Of a stretch of 64,000 nucleotides of DNA, positions 1-8,965 are shown in pieces (position 1 is the stretch's first letter; every line of letters begins with the position of its first letter). Made by a program: the position numbers and the translations under genes. The DNA lies in NCBI RefSeq assembly GCF_039543205.1, contig NZ_BAABJH010000001.1, forward strand, positions 1,550,001 to 1,614,000, read 5' to 3'. The DNA is from Flaviramulus_B aquimarinus. Lineage in GTDB: Bacteria > Bacteroidota > Bacteroidia > Flavobacteriales > Flavobacteriaceae. The notes beneath the pieces are model-generated. The model had not been told where the DNA came from and made no database searches. It was given only the letters and a program-made list of their open reading frames with translations.

Positions 1-234
1 ACCAGAAAATTTTCCTTCAAAATAAGCATCTGTACCATGTAACGTGCCTTTGATCAATCCCGCTTTACCTACGACCACTTTTCCTGAGGTTTTAATATTT
101 CCATCTATAATACCGTCAATTCTAAAATCGCCTTCACTGTTAAAATCGCCAACCATCTTAGTGCCTTGCGCAATAATATTTTGGTTTGATGTACCTTCTG
201 TCATTTGTTTTTCTTTTTTGTTTTCAGAGAACAT
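1..234 (-). CDS. Bactofilin family cytoskeletal protein (partial, N-terminal part)
   Basis: The frame starts at an ATG ending at 234 and stays open to the window edge, so only the first 78 residues are visible. After a charged leader (MFSENKKEKQ) comes a run typical of the bactofilin (DUF583) beta-helix: NIIAQGTKMVGDF, then short hydrophobic-glycine repeats such as FRIDGIIDGNI and KVVVGKAGLIKG. Bactofilins are bacterial proteins that polymerise without nucleotide into scaffolds at the inner membrane, with roles in cell shape and envelope placement. It lies 11 bp downstream of sprE on the same strand, so the two are probably co-transcribed. The family call is firm from the repeat pattern; the specific role is unknown. 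Confidence 0.85.
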   Translation of the reverse strand, partial: MFSENKKEKQMTEGTSNQNIIAQGTKMVGDFNSEGDFRIDGIIDGNIKTSGKVVVGKAGLIKGTLHGTDAYFEGKFSG

Positions 235-245
235 AATGTGTAAGT

Positions 246-2804
246 TTAATTATTATCAATATGCATATAAGTATCCAAATTTTTATGAATTTGAATGATT
301 TGATAATTTGTAGATGTTACTACAAAATAAGGGGCTTTTATTTTTTGTTTATCTTCTTTTGTTAATAATTGGTCAAACGTTCTGGCTACAACTCCATTTT
401 TTAAGCCATGAACAATTACAAATGTTGTATTGGGGCTATAAACATCTTTTGATGAGTTTAATTTGTAATATTTTATATTTTCCAAAACCTCATCTAATGT
501 TTTTTGAAAATCGGAAAGCTCTTCTGGTTCTGAGTTTTTAAATTGATAAACAACTTTGTAATTATTAGATATACTGTCATTTTCTGCTACAAATTCTTTA
601 TTTGCCAATTTAGGTAAAATATTCGTTTCTATATTTTGAGCTTGCTTCCCTTCTGATGTATTAGCATAGGTAATTGCTATATAATTTATAGCCTTCTTAT
701 AGGCGTTATAACCCTCTAAACGGCCTGTTGCTGTTGCTTTTAACAATTCGAATTTTGGAACAATAGGCTCGCCATCAAATCTATTTATATAGTCTTCACT
801 TTTAGAAATAACATCAGTATATTCCTGACTTTCATACTGAAAATATAAGGCTTCATATAAACTCACAGGACTATTTTCATCTTTACCTGAAACTAATTCT
901 GGATTGTTTATAATGGTTGCATATCTGGATTCTGGATATTTTGAAGTAATCTCGTTTTTTGCAATAGTAGCTTCATCATTTTCCTCTAGGGCTTGGTAAA
1001 TTTTATACAGATTGTATTTTGAAGGTAATATTAATCGTTCTTCAGGATTGCTATCCAGTAAGTTTTGAAATTTATTTTTTGCTAATCCGTATTCTTTAAA
1101 CTTCTCTTTATAAATTAAGCCTAATTGATAATACGCGTAATTACGCTCTTTAGAAATACTATCTATTTCTTTTTCTTCTGAAGGTATTTTTGAAATATAG
1201 TACTGCGGGTCGAACTTCTCTTCATCTGAAGCTGATGCTAAAATAGCATCTGTCGATGATGTGCTTACGCCACTTGAAATTCCTTTGCTGGACCATCTCC
1301 AATTGTCTTCTAATTGCCTATCGCCCCAAATTTTCACAAATTGATTTTTACCATAGGCTACTGTTGTAGAATTGTAAAAATAAAATAAAGTGGCCTGATT
1401 TGGTGTTCCTGCCCGCACAGGCTGGCCATCTATTTTATTATCAACTGTTACTAAACCGCTATTACGTTCTGCGGCTTCTGCTTTTTCCTTTTCTTCTTTT
1501 GCTTTAATTTTTAATACTTCTATAAAGTTTTCAAAATAAGCAACACGTTCCATTTCTGGTAAATTTACTAACTTTAAAATACTGTCATTTACTTTAGCAA
1601 TAGCTTCATAATAAATAACATCTTCCAGATTATCACGCTTGCGTTTTATAACACGATAAGGCTTCGAGTTTAAGACCAAACTACTCATGGTACTATCATA
1701 ATATTTGCCTGCATCGGCATATACGGAAGCATCAAAATTCATGTCGCCAAGAATTTCGTAATTTCTGGCTTTAAGCAATTTGTCTTTGGAATTGGTTCGC
1801 AAGGATTTGTTATAGTAGGCTACAGCCAAAGAATCTGAATTGTTGTTTAAATGATATTCGCCTATTTGGTGGTAAATTTTATCTAAAAAAGGTCTGTTTT
1901 CTCTATTCTCTTCAAGTTCTGCAAGTAGTTCAGAAGCTTCTAATTTATTAGCATTTTCATAATCGAAGTTTTTAATTTTTTCGAGATGTGCGGTAATCAT
2001 ATAAATTCTTGGCGTTTTACGATTCAGCTCAATAACTTTATCAAAGGCTATGTTCGCACTATCCTTATAACCTAGCTTGTTATATAGTTGACCTTGAATA
2101 AATCGGTAACGCCCACGTTCATCATTGCTTTTTGTAGCATTTGAAGCTATTTCCAACTGGGTAATGGCACTGTCGACAGATTTCGTGTTTAAATACGCTT
2201 GGGCCAGTATAGATGTGGCATCTGCCAAATCTTGTCCTTCGAGTTCTTCTTGAAATAATAATCGCTTTAAGTTTTTAATAGCCAGTTCATTATTATCTAA
2301 ACGGATATTCGTTTTTTCGCGCCAAACCTTGGCTTGGTTAATCTTATCACTAGCTGGATATTTATAGAGTATGTAATTAAATGCTTCTAATGATGGGATA
2401 AAACGTTGATCGAAGTACCTAGCTTTTCCCAACAGTAAATAAGCTTCATCCATTTGCGGATTTTTTTCTTTCCCGCTAATATTCATACTATGCTTTTGGA
2501 TGGCTTTTGCAGCTTTTTCTTCGGCTCTTGTAAAGTTTTCATTTTTAGATTGCCCTGGCAGTACAATATCTTCAAATACTTGCATGCGCTCAATGGGTAA
2601 CACATCCCAATAGTTATCAAAATAGGCCTCGTTAAGATTATTTCTTCCTTGTTCTAATGCTATGTAACCATTGTAAAGTGTATTAAACTCGGTGGCTATG
2701 GCATGAAAGTTTCTGTTAATAAACTTATCCTTTTTTCTGGAACAACTTCCTAATAAAAAAGCACAAAGTACAATACTTGATATGACTTTAAACGATGTTT
2801 TCAA
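246..2804 (-). CDS. sprE: SprE/PorW-type TPR lipoprotein (gliding motility and type IX secretion)
   Basis: 852-residue protein with a lipoprotein signal (hydrophobic stretch followed by LLGSC, Cys about residue 21), so probably outer-membrane anchored on the periplasmic side. The body is rich in helical TPR-like repeats, for example around residues 118-155 (AYLLLGKARYFDQRF), 195-260 and 310-370, with a second set at about 560-650. Length and architecture match the Flavobacteriaceae SprE/PorW family, required for T9SS secretion and gliding in relatives. A T9SS client in the same window (33154-34692) supports an active T9SS. The bactofilin follows 11 bp downstream. Upstream is a 310-bp non-coding stretch with no clear -7 motif. 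Identification rests on overall resemblance, not on a search. Confidence 0.8.
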   Translation of the reverse strand: MKTSFKVISSIVLCAFLLGSCSRKKDKFINRNFHAIATEFNTLYNGYIALEQGRNNLNEAYFDNYWDVLPIERMQVFEDIVLPGQSKNENFTRAEEKAAKAIQKHSMNISGKEKNPQMDEAYLLLGKARYFDQRFIPSLEAFNYILYKYPASDKINQAKVWREKTNIRLDNNELAIKNLKRLLFQEELEGQDLADATSILAQAYLNTKSVDSAITQLEIASNATKSNDERGRYRFIQGQLYNKLGYKDSANIAFDKVIELNRKTPRIYMITAHLEKIKNFDYENANKLEASELLAELEENRENRPFLDKIYHQIGEYHLNNNSDSLAVAYYNKSLRTNSKDKLLKARNYEILGDMNFDASVYADAGKYYDSTMSSLVLNSKPYRVIKRKRDNLEDVIYYEAIAKVNDSILKLVNLPEMERVAYFENFIEVLKIKAKEEKEKAEAAERNSGLVTVDNKIDGQPVRAGTPNQATLFYFYNSTTVAYGKNQFVKIWGDRQLEDNWRWSSKGISSGVSTSSTDAILASASDEEKFDPQYYISKIPSEEKEIDSISKERNYAYYQLGLIYKEKFKEYGLAKNKFQNLLDSNPEERLILPSKYNLYKIYQALEENDEATIAKNEITSKYPESRYATIINNPELVSGKDENSPVSLYEALYFQYESQEYTDVISKSEDYINRFDGEPIVPKFELLKATATGRLEGYNAYKKAINYIAITYANTSEGKQAQNIETNILPKLANKEFVAENDSISNNYKVVYQFKNSEPEELSDFQKTLDEVLENIKYYKLNSSKDVYSPNTTFVIVHGLKNGVVARTFDQLLTKEDKQKIKAPYFVVTSTNYQIIQIHKNLDTYMHIDNN

Positions 2805-3114
2805 CGCTGGTATTTTTAATCTAAATAATAACTATAAACTGTTGCTATTATTATATGTAAACGTAAAAATAAGCATCTTTTTCGATTTAGCTAATGATTG
2901 TCGGACAAATTGGTCTTATAGAGACATTCGGTCGAAGAGTAAATACTGTAAGGTTATAGGTTGTTTTGCAGAGGTTCTCGGAGTTTTCACGGAAACTCTC
3001 AGAGAAAAACCATTAGCTGTGAATACTAAATGTAAATCAACATAAAATTCTGAAAACAATCAAAAAGTGCTCTGTGTATCCCATGAAAACTCCGAGAATT
3101 TTTATGTTATCATT
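2805..3114. repeat. Non-coding gap with an 18-bp inverted repeat
   Basis: 310 bp between the ABC ATPase and sprE with no credible gene. It carries an inverted pair, TTCTCGGAGTTTTCACGG at 2975-2992 and its reverse complement at 3081-3098, with one mismatch in 18. Inside the left arm is a smaller hairpin (GAGTTT at 2981-2986 against AAACTC at 2993-2998). There is no T-tract next to either structure, so it is not an obvious terminator. It may be a dispersed intergenic element or a regulatory RNA structure in the sprE leader. Confidence 0.5.
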
Positions 3115-3822
3115 TTAAACCACTTCATTCCCCGAAAAATGGGCTTCCAATTCTTTTAAAGTTGCTGCGCTAGTCACTAAATCTTTAACTATTTCTCCTT
3201 TTTCCAGGACTACTATACGTTCGCAAACGTCTGTAACATGCATTAAATCATGACTTGAAATTAAAACGGTAACACCTTGTTTTTCAGCTAAATCCTTAAC
3301 AATACTTTTCAATCGAATTTGAGTAGTTGGGTCTAAATTTGCAAATGGTTCGTCCAAAACAACAACTTCTGGATTACCTATTAGTGTTGCAACAATACCT
3401 GCTTTTTTCTGATTGCCTTTGCTTAAATCGCGTAAATACTTCTTTTGTCCTAAAATTTCTCCGTGAAAAAAGTCCTCAAATTGCGCTACAAGTGCATCTA
3501 CATCAGCTTTATTTTGACCGCGTAATTCACCAATAAAATAAAAATATTCTTCGGCTGTTAAATAGCCTATTAAAAAACTTTCATCTATAAAAGCAGCTGT
3601 AAAGGGCTTCCAATCCTCACTTTGGTTTACTTGAATCTCGTTATTTTTAATAGATCCTGTTGTGGGTTGAATTAAATCTAAAAGCAAACTAAAATACGTT
3701 GTTTTTCCTGCGCCATTATTACCCACTAAACCAAAGCTTTGTCCTTTAGGGATTTCTAAAGATTCAATATTCAAAACTTGACTTCCAGCATATTTTTTTG
3801 ATAAGTTTGATGTTATTATCAT
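3115..3822 (-). CDS. ABC transporter ATP-binding protein
   Basis: 235-residue nucleotide-binding subunit. Visible motifs are Walker A GNNGAGKTT (about residues 34-42), the ABC signature LSKGNQKK, Walker B VVVLDEPF followed by a D-loop (ANLDP), and the switch histidine in ISSHDL. It starts 12 bp after the stop of the DUF5687 membrane protein, its likely permease partner, forming an exporter of the PadR-linked type. The substrate is not evident; PadR-controlled ABC pairs often handle drugs or envelope stress. The sequence is complete, with normal length for a stand-alone ATPase. Confidence 0.9.
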   Translation of the reverse strand: MIITSNLSKKYAGSQVLNIESLEIPKGQSFGLVGNNGAGKTTYFSLLLDLIQPTTGSIKNNEIQVNQSEDWKPFTAAFIDESFLIGYLTAEEYFYFIGELRGQNKADVDALVAQFEDFFHGEILGQKKYLRDLSKGNQKKAGIVATLIGNPEVVVLDEPFANLDPTTQIRLKSIVKDLAEKQGVTVLISSHDLMHVTDVCERIVVLEKGEIVKDLVTSAATLKELEAHFSGNEVV

Positions 3823-3834
3823 AATTGTATCGTA

Positions 3835-5313
3835 TTAGTTATCTTGATTGAAAGCATCAATCATTTTATATTTAGATTCTAAATATTTTACTGTAATTAT
3901 TTTCATGAGTTTTTGATGGAAAATAATCCCAAAAACACCAATAACAGCAAGGGACAAGCACCCTATTTCATAACTGAATAGGGCATAAAAAACTCCAAAA
4001 ACCCCAGCTGGTAAAACCATTAGAGGAATACCTATAAGCCATTGCACAGCCCCTGTTCCCTGATAATTAAAAGCAGCTTTTTGATCTAAATTTATTTTTT
4101 TTCGATTAAATGACCCGCCATACATAATGACATGCGTGTTAACTCCTATATTATATATTGCTGCTGCAAAATGAGCCAATAAAATTTTCCATCCAAAATA
4201 AACATATGGTATACTAAGAACAAACAGGACAATGACACTCAATGCCATTAATGTGAATTTTGATTTTAAATATTGTTCATATTTTATGTTCTGGCTCATT
4301 AATAATTTATAATACCCGCTATCCCAAGCAGGTATAAACTGTCCAAAGTTCATTAAAAATATACCTGTTACAAAAATGCCCACAAAAGCATAAAACCATG
4401 GCATACTTTGATAATCTGGATCGGGATAAAAAACCAATCCATAAAAAAGACCTAAGGCCAATATCCAAAGTGTTGATTTTGTGCGCTTGTTACGCCAAAT
4501 TAGCTTTAAGTCTAATTGCATAAAAGGTGCCATGTCTCCAAAAAATTTTGTCCAATCTAAATTGGATGTGTTTATTGCTTTAATCTTTGTTTTTAAGCCA
4601 CTATCCAAAAATAGTTTTTGTCTCAACAATTTAAAATTGAATAGATAGAGCCCTATTAAAATCAGCATAGGAATACTAATTAGAACTGGGGTTTCATAAA
4701 TGGCATTAAACCCATGTCCAACAATTTCATTAAAAGAAATAATATCAAAATAGTTAAGTGCTAATAGTCCCCCTGCAAATATGATAAGTGGTAAAAAAGA
4801 CAAGTCGGTTTCTGCCGAAAAGCTTTCAACAATAAAATTCAAAAAGTTGATAATAAGTATGACAATAACTAAGGTTAGCAGCCATATTATAACCGAATCG
4901 ATGGGGTAGCCCTTAATCATTAATACAACCCCAAAAGGTATAAAAGCAAATAACGGTAAAACATTAAAAAAGGATACCGCTGATTTACCCAGAATATAAT
5001 TTACAATCTTAGCTCTTTTGATAGGTAGGGTTAGTAATGGTTTTACTATCATTACTGGGAGTTTCTGAAAGAAAAACCGGAGAACTAAATCGCCTAAAAT
5101 CCAGTAAAAAAGAAAGCTATTTACAATAAGTAATGGATTTTTGTCTGGAAAAAACTTTTGAAGTCCCGGATATAAAAGCAAACCCATTCCTAAAAAGACG
5201 GCTATAAGATATAATGAAAAAAAGCCCATAACTATTTTTGTGCCTAAGCTTTTCCCAAAACTAGCAGAGCGAAAAAAAGATTTCCACTCTAAACTTAAAA
5301 ACCGTTTTATCAT
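3835..5313 (-). CDS. DUF5687-type ABC transporter permease
   Basis: 492-residue polytopic membrane protein with about 12 hydrophobic segments, for example residues 30-50, 62-82, 108-132 and 138-160 and several between 350 and 480. A soluble stretch lies at about residues 232-275. The order regulator, membrane protein, ATPase and the length match the Bacteroidetes DUF5687 family, which accompanies an ABC ATPase. It is separated from padR by 121 bp and from the ATPase by 12 bp, so the two transporter genes should be co-translated. The substrate is unknown. Confidence 0.8.
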   Translation of the reverse strand: MIKRFLSLEWKSFFRSASFGKSLGTKIVMGFFSLYLIAVFLGMGLLLYPGLQKFFPDKNPLLIVNSFLFYWILGDLVLRFFFQKLPVMIVKPLLTLPIKRAKIVNYILGKSAVSFFNVLPLFAFIPFGVVLMIKGYPIDSVIIWLLTLVIVILIINFLNFIVESFSAETDLSFLPLIIFAGGLLALNYFDIISFNEIVGHGFNAIYETPVLISIPMLILIGLYLFNFKLLRQKLFLDSGLKTKIKAINTSNLDWTKFFGDMAPFMQLDLKLIWRNKRTKSTLWILALGLFYGLVFYPDPDYQSMPWFYAFVGIFVTGIFLMNFGQFIPAWDSGYYKLLMSQNIKYEQYLKSKFTLMALSVIVLFVLSIPYVYFGWKILLAHFAAAIYNIGVNTHVIMYGGSFNRKKINLDQKAAFNYQGTGAVQWLIGIPLMVLPAGVFGVFYALFSYEIGCLSLAVIGVFGIIFHQKLMKIITVKYLESKYKMIDAFNQDN

Positions 5314-5434
5314 TTTAAATTATGTTATGACTATTGAACTTGTTTAAACTTTTTAAAGTTGCCAAATAGTTAGTGTTCTAAAGTTTTAAAATGTTACATT
5401 GATCTTGAACTTATCTTGACTTTTTTTTACACTA

Positions 5435-5773
5435 TTATGCCATACGAAACTTTGGATTCACTAAGGCTCGCATTGTTTTTATGTAATGTTCTAATTCAGC
5501 AAGCTTTTTAATTGTTTCTCTGGTGCCCTCCTCTGTAAGTTCATAATATTTACGTTGCCTTTTACCAATATTAACCACCTCAACATCCAAAAACCCTTGG
5601 GCTTGTAGTTTGTGCAAAGAGGGATATAAAGCCCCTTCGGTAATTTGAAGTTCGCCTTTGGTAATCTCTTTTACGCGTTTTGTAATCTCATAACCATACA
5701 TTTTATCATGCTCATTTAAAAGTTTTAAAATGATTGTAATTAAACTGCCTTTATATAATTCCGAATTCTTCAT
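5435..5773 (-). CDS. PadR family transcriptional regulator
   Basis: 112-residue winged-helix protein. The PadR hallmark region is clear: LLNEHDKMYGYEITKRV, then LQITEGALYPSLHKLQAQG (recognition helix), then the wing with RKYYELTEEG. Small PadR proteins of this length usually repress themselves and an adjacent transporter. Here the ABC permease and ATPase follow on the same strand. The upstream region has a palindromic repeat overlapping the predicted promoter (5781-5824), which fits autoregulation. The effector is unknown. Confidence 0.93.
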   Translation of the reverse strand: MKNSELYKGSLITIILKLLNEHDKMYGYEITKRVKEITKGELQITEGALYPSLHKLQAQGFLDVEVVNIGKRQRKYYELTEEGTRETIKKLAELEHYIKTMRALVNPKFRMA

Positions 5774-5780
5774 AAGGCTT

Positions 5781-5788
5781 CAAATATA
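5781..5788 (-). promoter_or_regulatory. Putative -7 promoter element for padR
   Basis: CAAATATA on the plus strand reads TATATTTG on the minus strand, matching the Bacteroidetes -7 consensus TAnnTTTG. It lies 7 bp upstream of the padR start codon, which would give a very short or leaderless message. No clear -33 TTG is seen at the right distance. Confidence 0.4.
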
Positions 5789-5824
5789 ATACATAAATTT
5801 ATTATGTATAGATTATTTATGTAT
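5789..5824. promoter_or_regulatory. Candidate PadR operator (inverted plus direct half-sites)
   Basis: ATACATAA (5789-5796) and TTATGTAT (5802-5809) form a perfect 8-bp inverted repeat with a 5-bp spacer. A third half-site, TTATGTAT, repeats at 5817-5824, exactly 15 bp further on. PadR-family operators commonly contain ATGT/ACAT inverted half-sites. The position immediately upstream of padR and beside its predicted -7 element fits autorepression. This is inferred from pattern and position only. Confidence 0.5.
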
Positions 5825-6053
5825 TAAATTTATCTTGATTTTTTATATCTTCTGAAACCTATCTGACTAGAAATTAACAGGTAGGGGCATTTTTTTTCTT
5901 TTCTCGCATATATGCCTCAACTGGAACCCTAACGGTTCAGGATTATCTCATTTTCAGTGAAACACAAAAAGTTAAGAGGCGTTCTTTATATTTTTATACA
6001 AATTCATCTTATTTATTTAATGGCTTCACTATTTTTGCTGAAAACAATTTTAC

Positions 6054-7112
6054 ATGTCATCATTTCACAAACTATCTATTAAAACTATTAAACGAGAAAC
6101 CGATAAAGCTATTAGTATTTCTTTTAATATTCCTGAAAACCTAAAAGACACATTTGCTTTTAAAGCTGGACAATATATTACTTTAAAAACCGAAATTGAT
6201 GGCCATGAAATTCGTCGTGATTATTCACTTTGTGTTTCTCCAAAAAGTGGCGAAATAAAAGTTGCTGTAAAAGAGGTCAAAGATGGTACATTTTCGGCTT
6301 ATGCGAATAGTACATTAAAGGTAGGTGATACTCTTGAAGTCGCTCCGCCTAAAGGACGTTTTACTTTTGAGCCTAACGACTCAAAAACAAAAAACATAGC
6401 AGCTTTTGCTGCAGGAAGTGGCATTACCCCTGTTTTAAGTATTATAAAATGTGCTTTAGAAGAGGAAGTCTATAGCAAGGTCATCCTGGTTTATGGTAAC
6501 AAGACAACAAAAGACACGATGTTTTTAAATGAGCTTTTAGAACTTCAGCATACATATAAGGATCGTTTTTCTGTTCAGTTTGTTTTTAGTCAACAAGACG
6601 AGAATGATGCTATTTTTGGTCGAATTGAAAAAAGCACAGTTAATTATGTTATGAAAAACAAGCATAAGCATATTGAAGTTGACGCCTTTTACCTTTGCGG
6701 ACCTGAGGCTATGATTCATACAGTTAAGGATGTTTTAACAGAACATGATATTGACGAAAACCGTATTCATTTTGAGCTTTTTAAAGCTGCTAAGCCTGCT
6801 GAAGTTGAAGAAGAAAACAATATTGCTACTGGCAAAACAATTATAACACTAACGGTTGATGACGATACCTCAACGTTTGAAATGTCTCAAAAGCAAACAA
6901 TTCTAGAAGCGGCGTTAGATGAAGACTTAGATGCGCCTTATTCCTGTCAAGGTGGTATTTGCAGTAGTTGTTTAGCTCGTATAAAAGAAGGTGAGGCTAC
7001 GATGAGGCAAAATAATATTTTAACTGAAAGCGAAGTTGCAGAGGGTTTGATTTTAACCTGTCAAGCGCATCCAACCACCTCGAATATTGTTATTGATTTT
7101 GACGATGTTTAA
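6054..7112 (+). CDS. PaaE-type ferredoxin reductase (FAD, NAD(P)H, plant-type 2Fe-2S)
   Basis: 352 residues with the order FAD domain, NAD(P)H domain, C-terminal [2Fe-2S] ferredoxin. Seen: the flavin motif RRDYS (residues 54-58), the nucleotide motif GSGITPVLS (121-129), and iron ligands C298, C303 and C306 (CQGGICSSC) with C336. This matches the reductase subunit (PaaE/PaaK) of phenylacetyl-CoA epoxidase and related oxygenase reductases, which pass electrons from NAD(P)H to a di-iron oxygenase. No paa oxygenase genes are nearby, so the partner must be elsewhere or another oxygenase or desaturase. It is divergent from padR across a 280-bp gap. A TATTTTTG at 6030-6037 could be its -7 element, but no -33 is seen. 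Confidence 0.85.
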   Translation: MSSFHKLSIKTIKRETDKAISISFNIPENLKDTFAFKAGQYITLKTEIDGHEIRRDYSLCVSPKSGEIKVAVKEVKDGTFSAYANSTLKVGDTLEVAPPKGRFTFEPNDSKTKNIAAFAAGSGITPVLSIIKCALEEEVYSKVILVYGNKTTKDTMFLNELLELQHTYKDRFSVQFVFSQQDENDAIFGRIEKSTVNYVMKNKHKHIEVDAFYLCGPEAMIHTVKDVLTEHDIDENRIHFELFKAAKPAEVEEENNIATGKTIITLTVDDDTSTFEMSQKQTILEAALDEDLDAPYSCQGGICSSCLARIKEGEATMRQNNILTESEVAEGLILTCQAHPTTSNIVIDFDDV

Positions 7113-7146
7113 ATTAGAGGTGTAAGATAATTAGAACGCTAGATTT

Positions 7147-8166
7147 TTAGACTAAAAACCTAATTTTTTCAATAATAGTTTCTGGAGAAATACTCCTAGA
7201 AGCTTCCTTATAATGTTCTGGATATATATTACCATACACTGATGTTGGTATTAAAGGGAACTGCTCTCTATCTGTCAATAACATGTAATCATCAGGTTGG
7301 TTGAACGGTGCAAAACCAGCAAACGGATGGGTAACGCCCCAAATGGTAATAACTTTTACGCCTAACATGGCTGCAATATGAGCATTTCCTGAGTCCATAG
7401 ACAACATCACGTCCAAATTGGAAATAACATCTAGTTCTTCATCTAAGGTTAATTTTCCTGCTATATTAATGACATTGGTAAAGCTGTATTCTAAGTCATT
7501 TAAAATTTGAATTTCCTTTTCTCCTCCTCCAAATAAAACGATGTTATACGCTTTTGATAGTGTTTTAACAACCGTTTTCATGACATCTAATGGATACATT
7601 TTGCCTTCATGTGCTGCAAAAGGCGCAATGCCTATGTGTTTTTTTGACCCTTTTCCTAAAAATGTTTTAAGTTTTTCATTTAAAACCTTCTTTTCCGGAA
7701 ATATAGGATTTGATACATCCAATTTATAACCCAATGCCTCAAAAACATCGGCATATCGCTGATGTGTGGTTTTAAGTTTTGTGAATTTTTTTCCAGTTAT
7801 TAAAGCTTTCTTCTCTGCTCTGCCTTTATAAATCTGAATACATGGTATTGCTGACAATAGCACCTTTAGAATATTACTTCGGAGTACATTATGTAAATCG
7901 GCAATGGCATCAATTCCTAAGTTTTTTAATTCTTTTGAAAGTTTGTATAAGCCAAAAACACCTTTGTGTTTACCTTTAACCTCAGCAGGAAAAACCTTAA
8001 CATTTGGCAAATCTCTAAAAAAAGGGCCAAAAAAAGCACGTGTTAAAACAGTTATTCTTACTTCTGGATATTGTTGTAGAAGGGCTCGTAAAACAGGTAC
8101 GGTCATAGCCACATCGCCCATGGCTGAGAGACGAATTACTAGAATGTGTTTAGATACATTTGGCAT
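7147..8166 (-). CDS. Glycosyltransferase family 9 (heptosyltransferase-like)
   Basis: 339 residues, GT-B fold. The N-terminus (HILVIRLSAMGDVAMTVPVL) is the typical GT9 opening, with the conserved acidic residue after the glycine (GD). The C-terminal donor-binding half has SMDSGNAHIAAMLGVK and the WGVTHP segment. GT9 enzymes such as WaaC/WaaF transfer heptose from ADP-heptose to lipooligosaccharide core. The sugar cannot be read from sequence here. It is followed upstream, across a repeat-bearing 120-bp gap, by the DUF4254 gene on the same strand, a pairing that suggests a shared LPS-related role. Confidence 0.87.
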   Translation of the reverse strand: MPNVSKHILVIRLSAMGDVAMTVPVLRALLQQYPEVRITVLTRAFFGPFFRDLPNVKVFPAEVKGKHKGVFGLYKLSKELKNLGIDAIADLHNVLRSNILKVLLSAIPCIQIYKGRAEKKALITGKKFTKLKTTHQRYADVFEALGYKLDVSNPIFPEKKVLNEKLKTFLGKGSKKHIGIAPFAAHEGKMYPLDVMKTVVKTLSKAYNIVLFGGGEKEIQILNDLEYSFTNVINIAGKLTLDEELDVISNLDVMLSMDSGNAHIAAMLGVKVITIWGVTHPFAGFAPFNQPDDYMLLTDREQFPLIPTSVYGNIYPEHYKEASRSISPETIIEKIRFLV

Positions 8167-8193
8167 GATCTTTCAGTTGAAAAAGTCTTTAAT

Positions 8194-8260
8194 ACTTCAA
8201 CGAAGTTTATCTTGAGCGAAGTCGCAAGGCTTAACACAAACAACTTCAGACTGACAACTC
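8194..8260. repeat. Dispersed flavobacterial intergenic repeat (degenerate copy)
   Basis: The gap between GT9 and DUF4254 contains, on the minus strand, a TTGCGACTTCGCTCAAGATA core with a nearby GTCAGTCTGAAGTTG. This style of GCGCTCA/CGAAGTCGAA element is common in intergenic regions of Flavobacteriaceae. A second, shorter relative is at 59743-59770 on the opposite strand. Confidence 0.5.
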
Positions 8261-8286
8261 AACTCTATTTGAATTTTGATACTTAT

Positions 8287-8892
8287 TTATTTCTGTCCTC
8301 TTAGTACCGGGTTAAGCTCATCATCATTATACATTTTCATTTGCTTGTAAACTTTCATGTATTTATCTCCTTTTTCTATATCACTTAAAAGTGTATCAAT
8401 GGCTGTTGATAAATCTACTCGTTGTTCTAATAAAATGTCCAATTTTTTCTGGCACGCCGCTTTATGGGAATCTGATGCGTCTATTCGCGTTGCTTCTTCG
8501 TTCATGTGGTACACTTTTAATGCCAGAATAGATAATCTATCTACGCCCCAAGCTGGACTTTCGGTATTAATAGTTGCGAGATCTTTCACCGAAGTACCTT
8601 TGTATTTTTCTAAAAAATAACTATCAATATATTCAACCATATCGGTTCTATCTTGGTTTGATGCATCGATCTGACGTTTTAAAGTTAAAGCCGCAACGGG
8701 ATCTATTTGTGGATCGCGAATAATATCTTCATAATGCCATTGTACGGTATCAATCCAACATTTTCTGTATAACAAATGCTCTAATAAATCACTTTTATCA
8801 TAAGCGTTTTCAAAAGGCTGATCTACAGTGTTTATAATATGGTATTTTTCAATAACGTCTTGAAATATTTTGTTAGCTTTTTCTGTAAACAT
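8287..8892 (-). CDS. DUF4254 family protein
   Basis: 201-residue, mainly alpha-helical soluble protein with no signal peptide. It matches the Bacteroidetes DUF4254 family in length and in the conserved N-terminal stretch (LLYRKCWIDTVQWHYED) and the central LSILALKVYHM segment. Function is unknown. It lies upstream of the GT9 gene on the same strand and divergent from upp (73-bp gap), and the GT9 pairing hints at envelope or LPS assembly. The start chosen is the first ATG. Confidence 0.8.
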   Translation of the reverse strand: MFTEKANKIFQDVIEKYHIINTVDQPFENAYDKSDLLEHLLYRKCWIDTVQWHYEDIIRDPQIDPVAALTLKRQIDASNQDRTDMVEYIDSYFLEKYKGTSVKDLATINTESPAWGVDRLSILALKVYHMNEEATRIDASDSHKAACQKKLDILLEQRVDLSTAIDTLLSDIEKGDKYMKVYKQMKMYNDDELNPVLRGQK

Positions 8893-8965
8893 ATGGTGTT
8901 AAATTTTAAAGTGTAAATATACTTCATATTTACTTAACTTTACTACTGAAAAACCTATTCTCATT

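Noticed and set aside
44..298. 84-residue plus-strand reading frame
   Set aside because: It is antisense to the bactofilin fragment and the end of sprE, with no sign of coding structure; the minus-strand frames are clearly real.
2782..3045. 87-residue plus-strand frame over the sprE start and gap
   Set aside because: No family resemblance and it overlaps the sprE signal peptide region antisense; the gap looks non-coding with inverted repeats.
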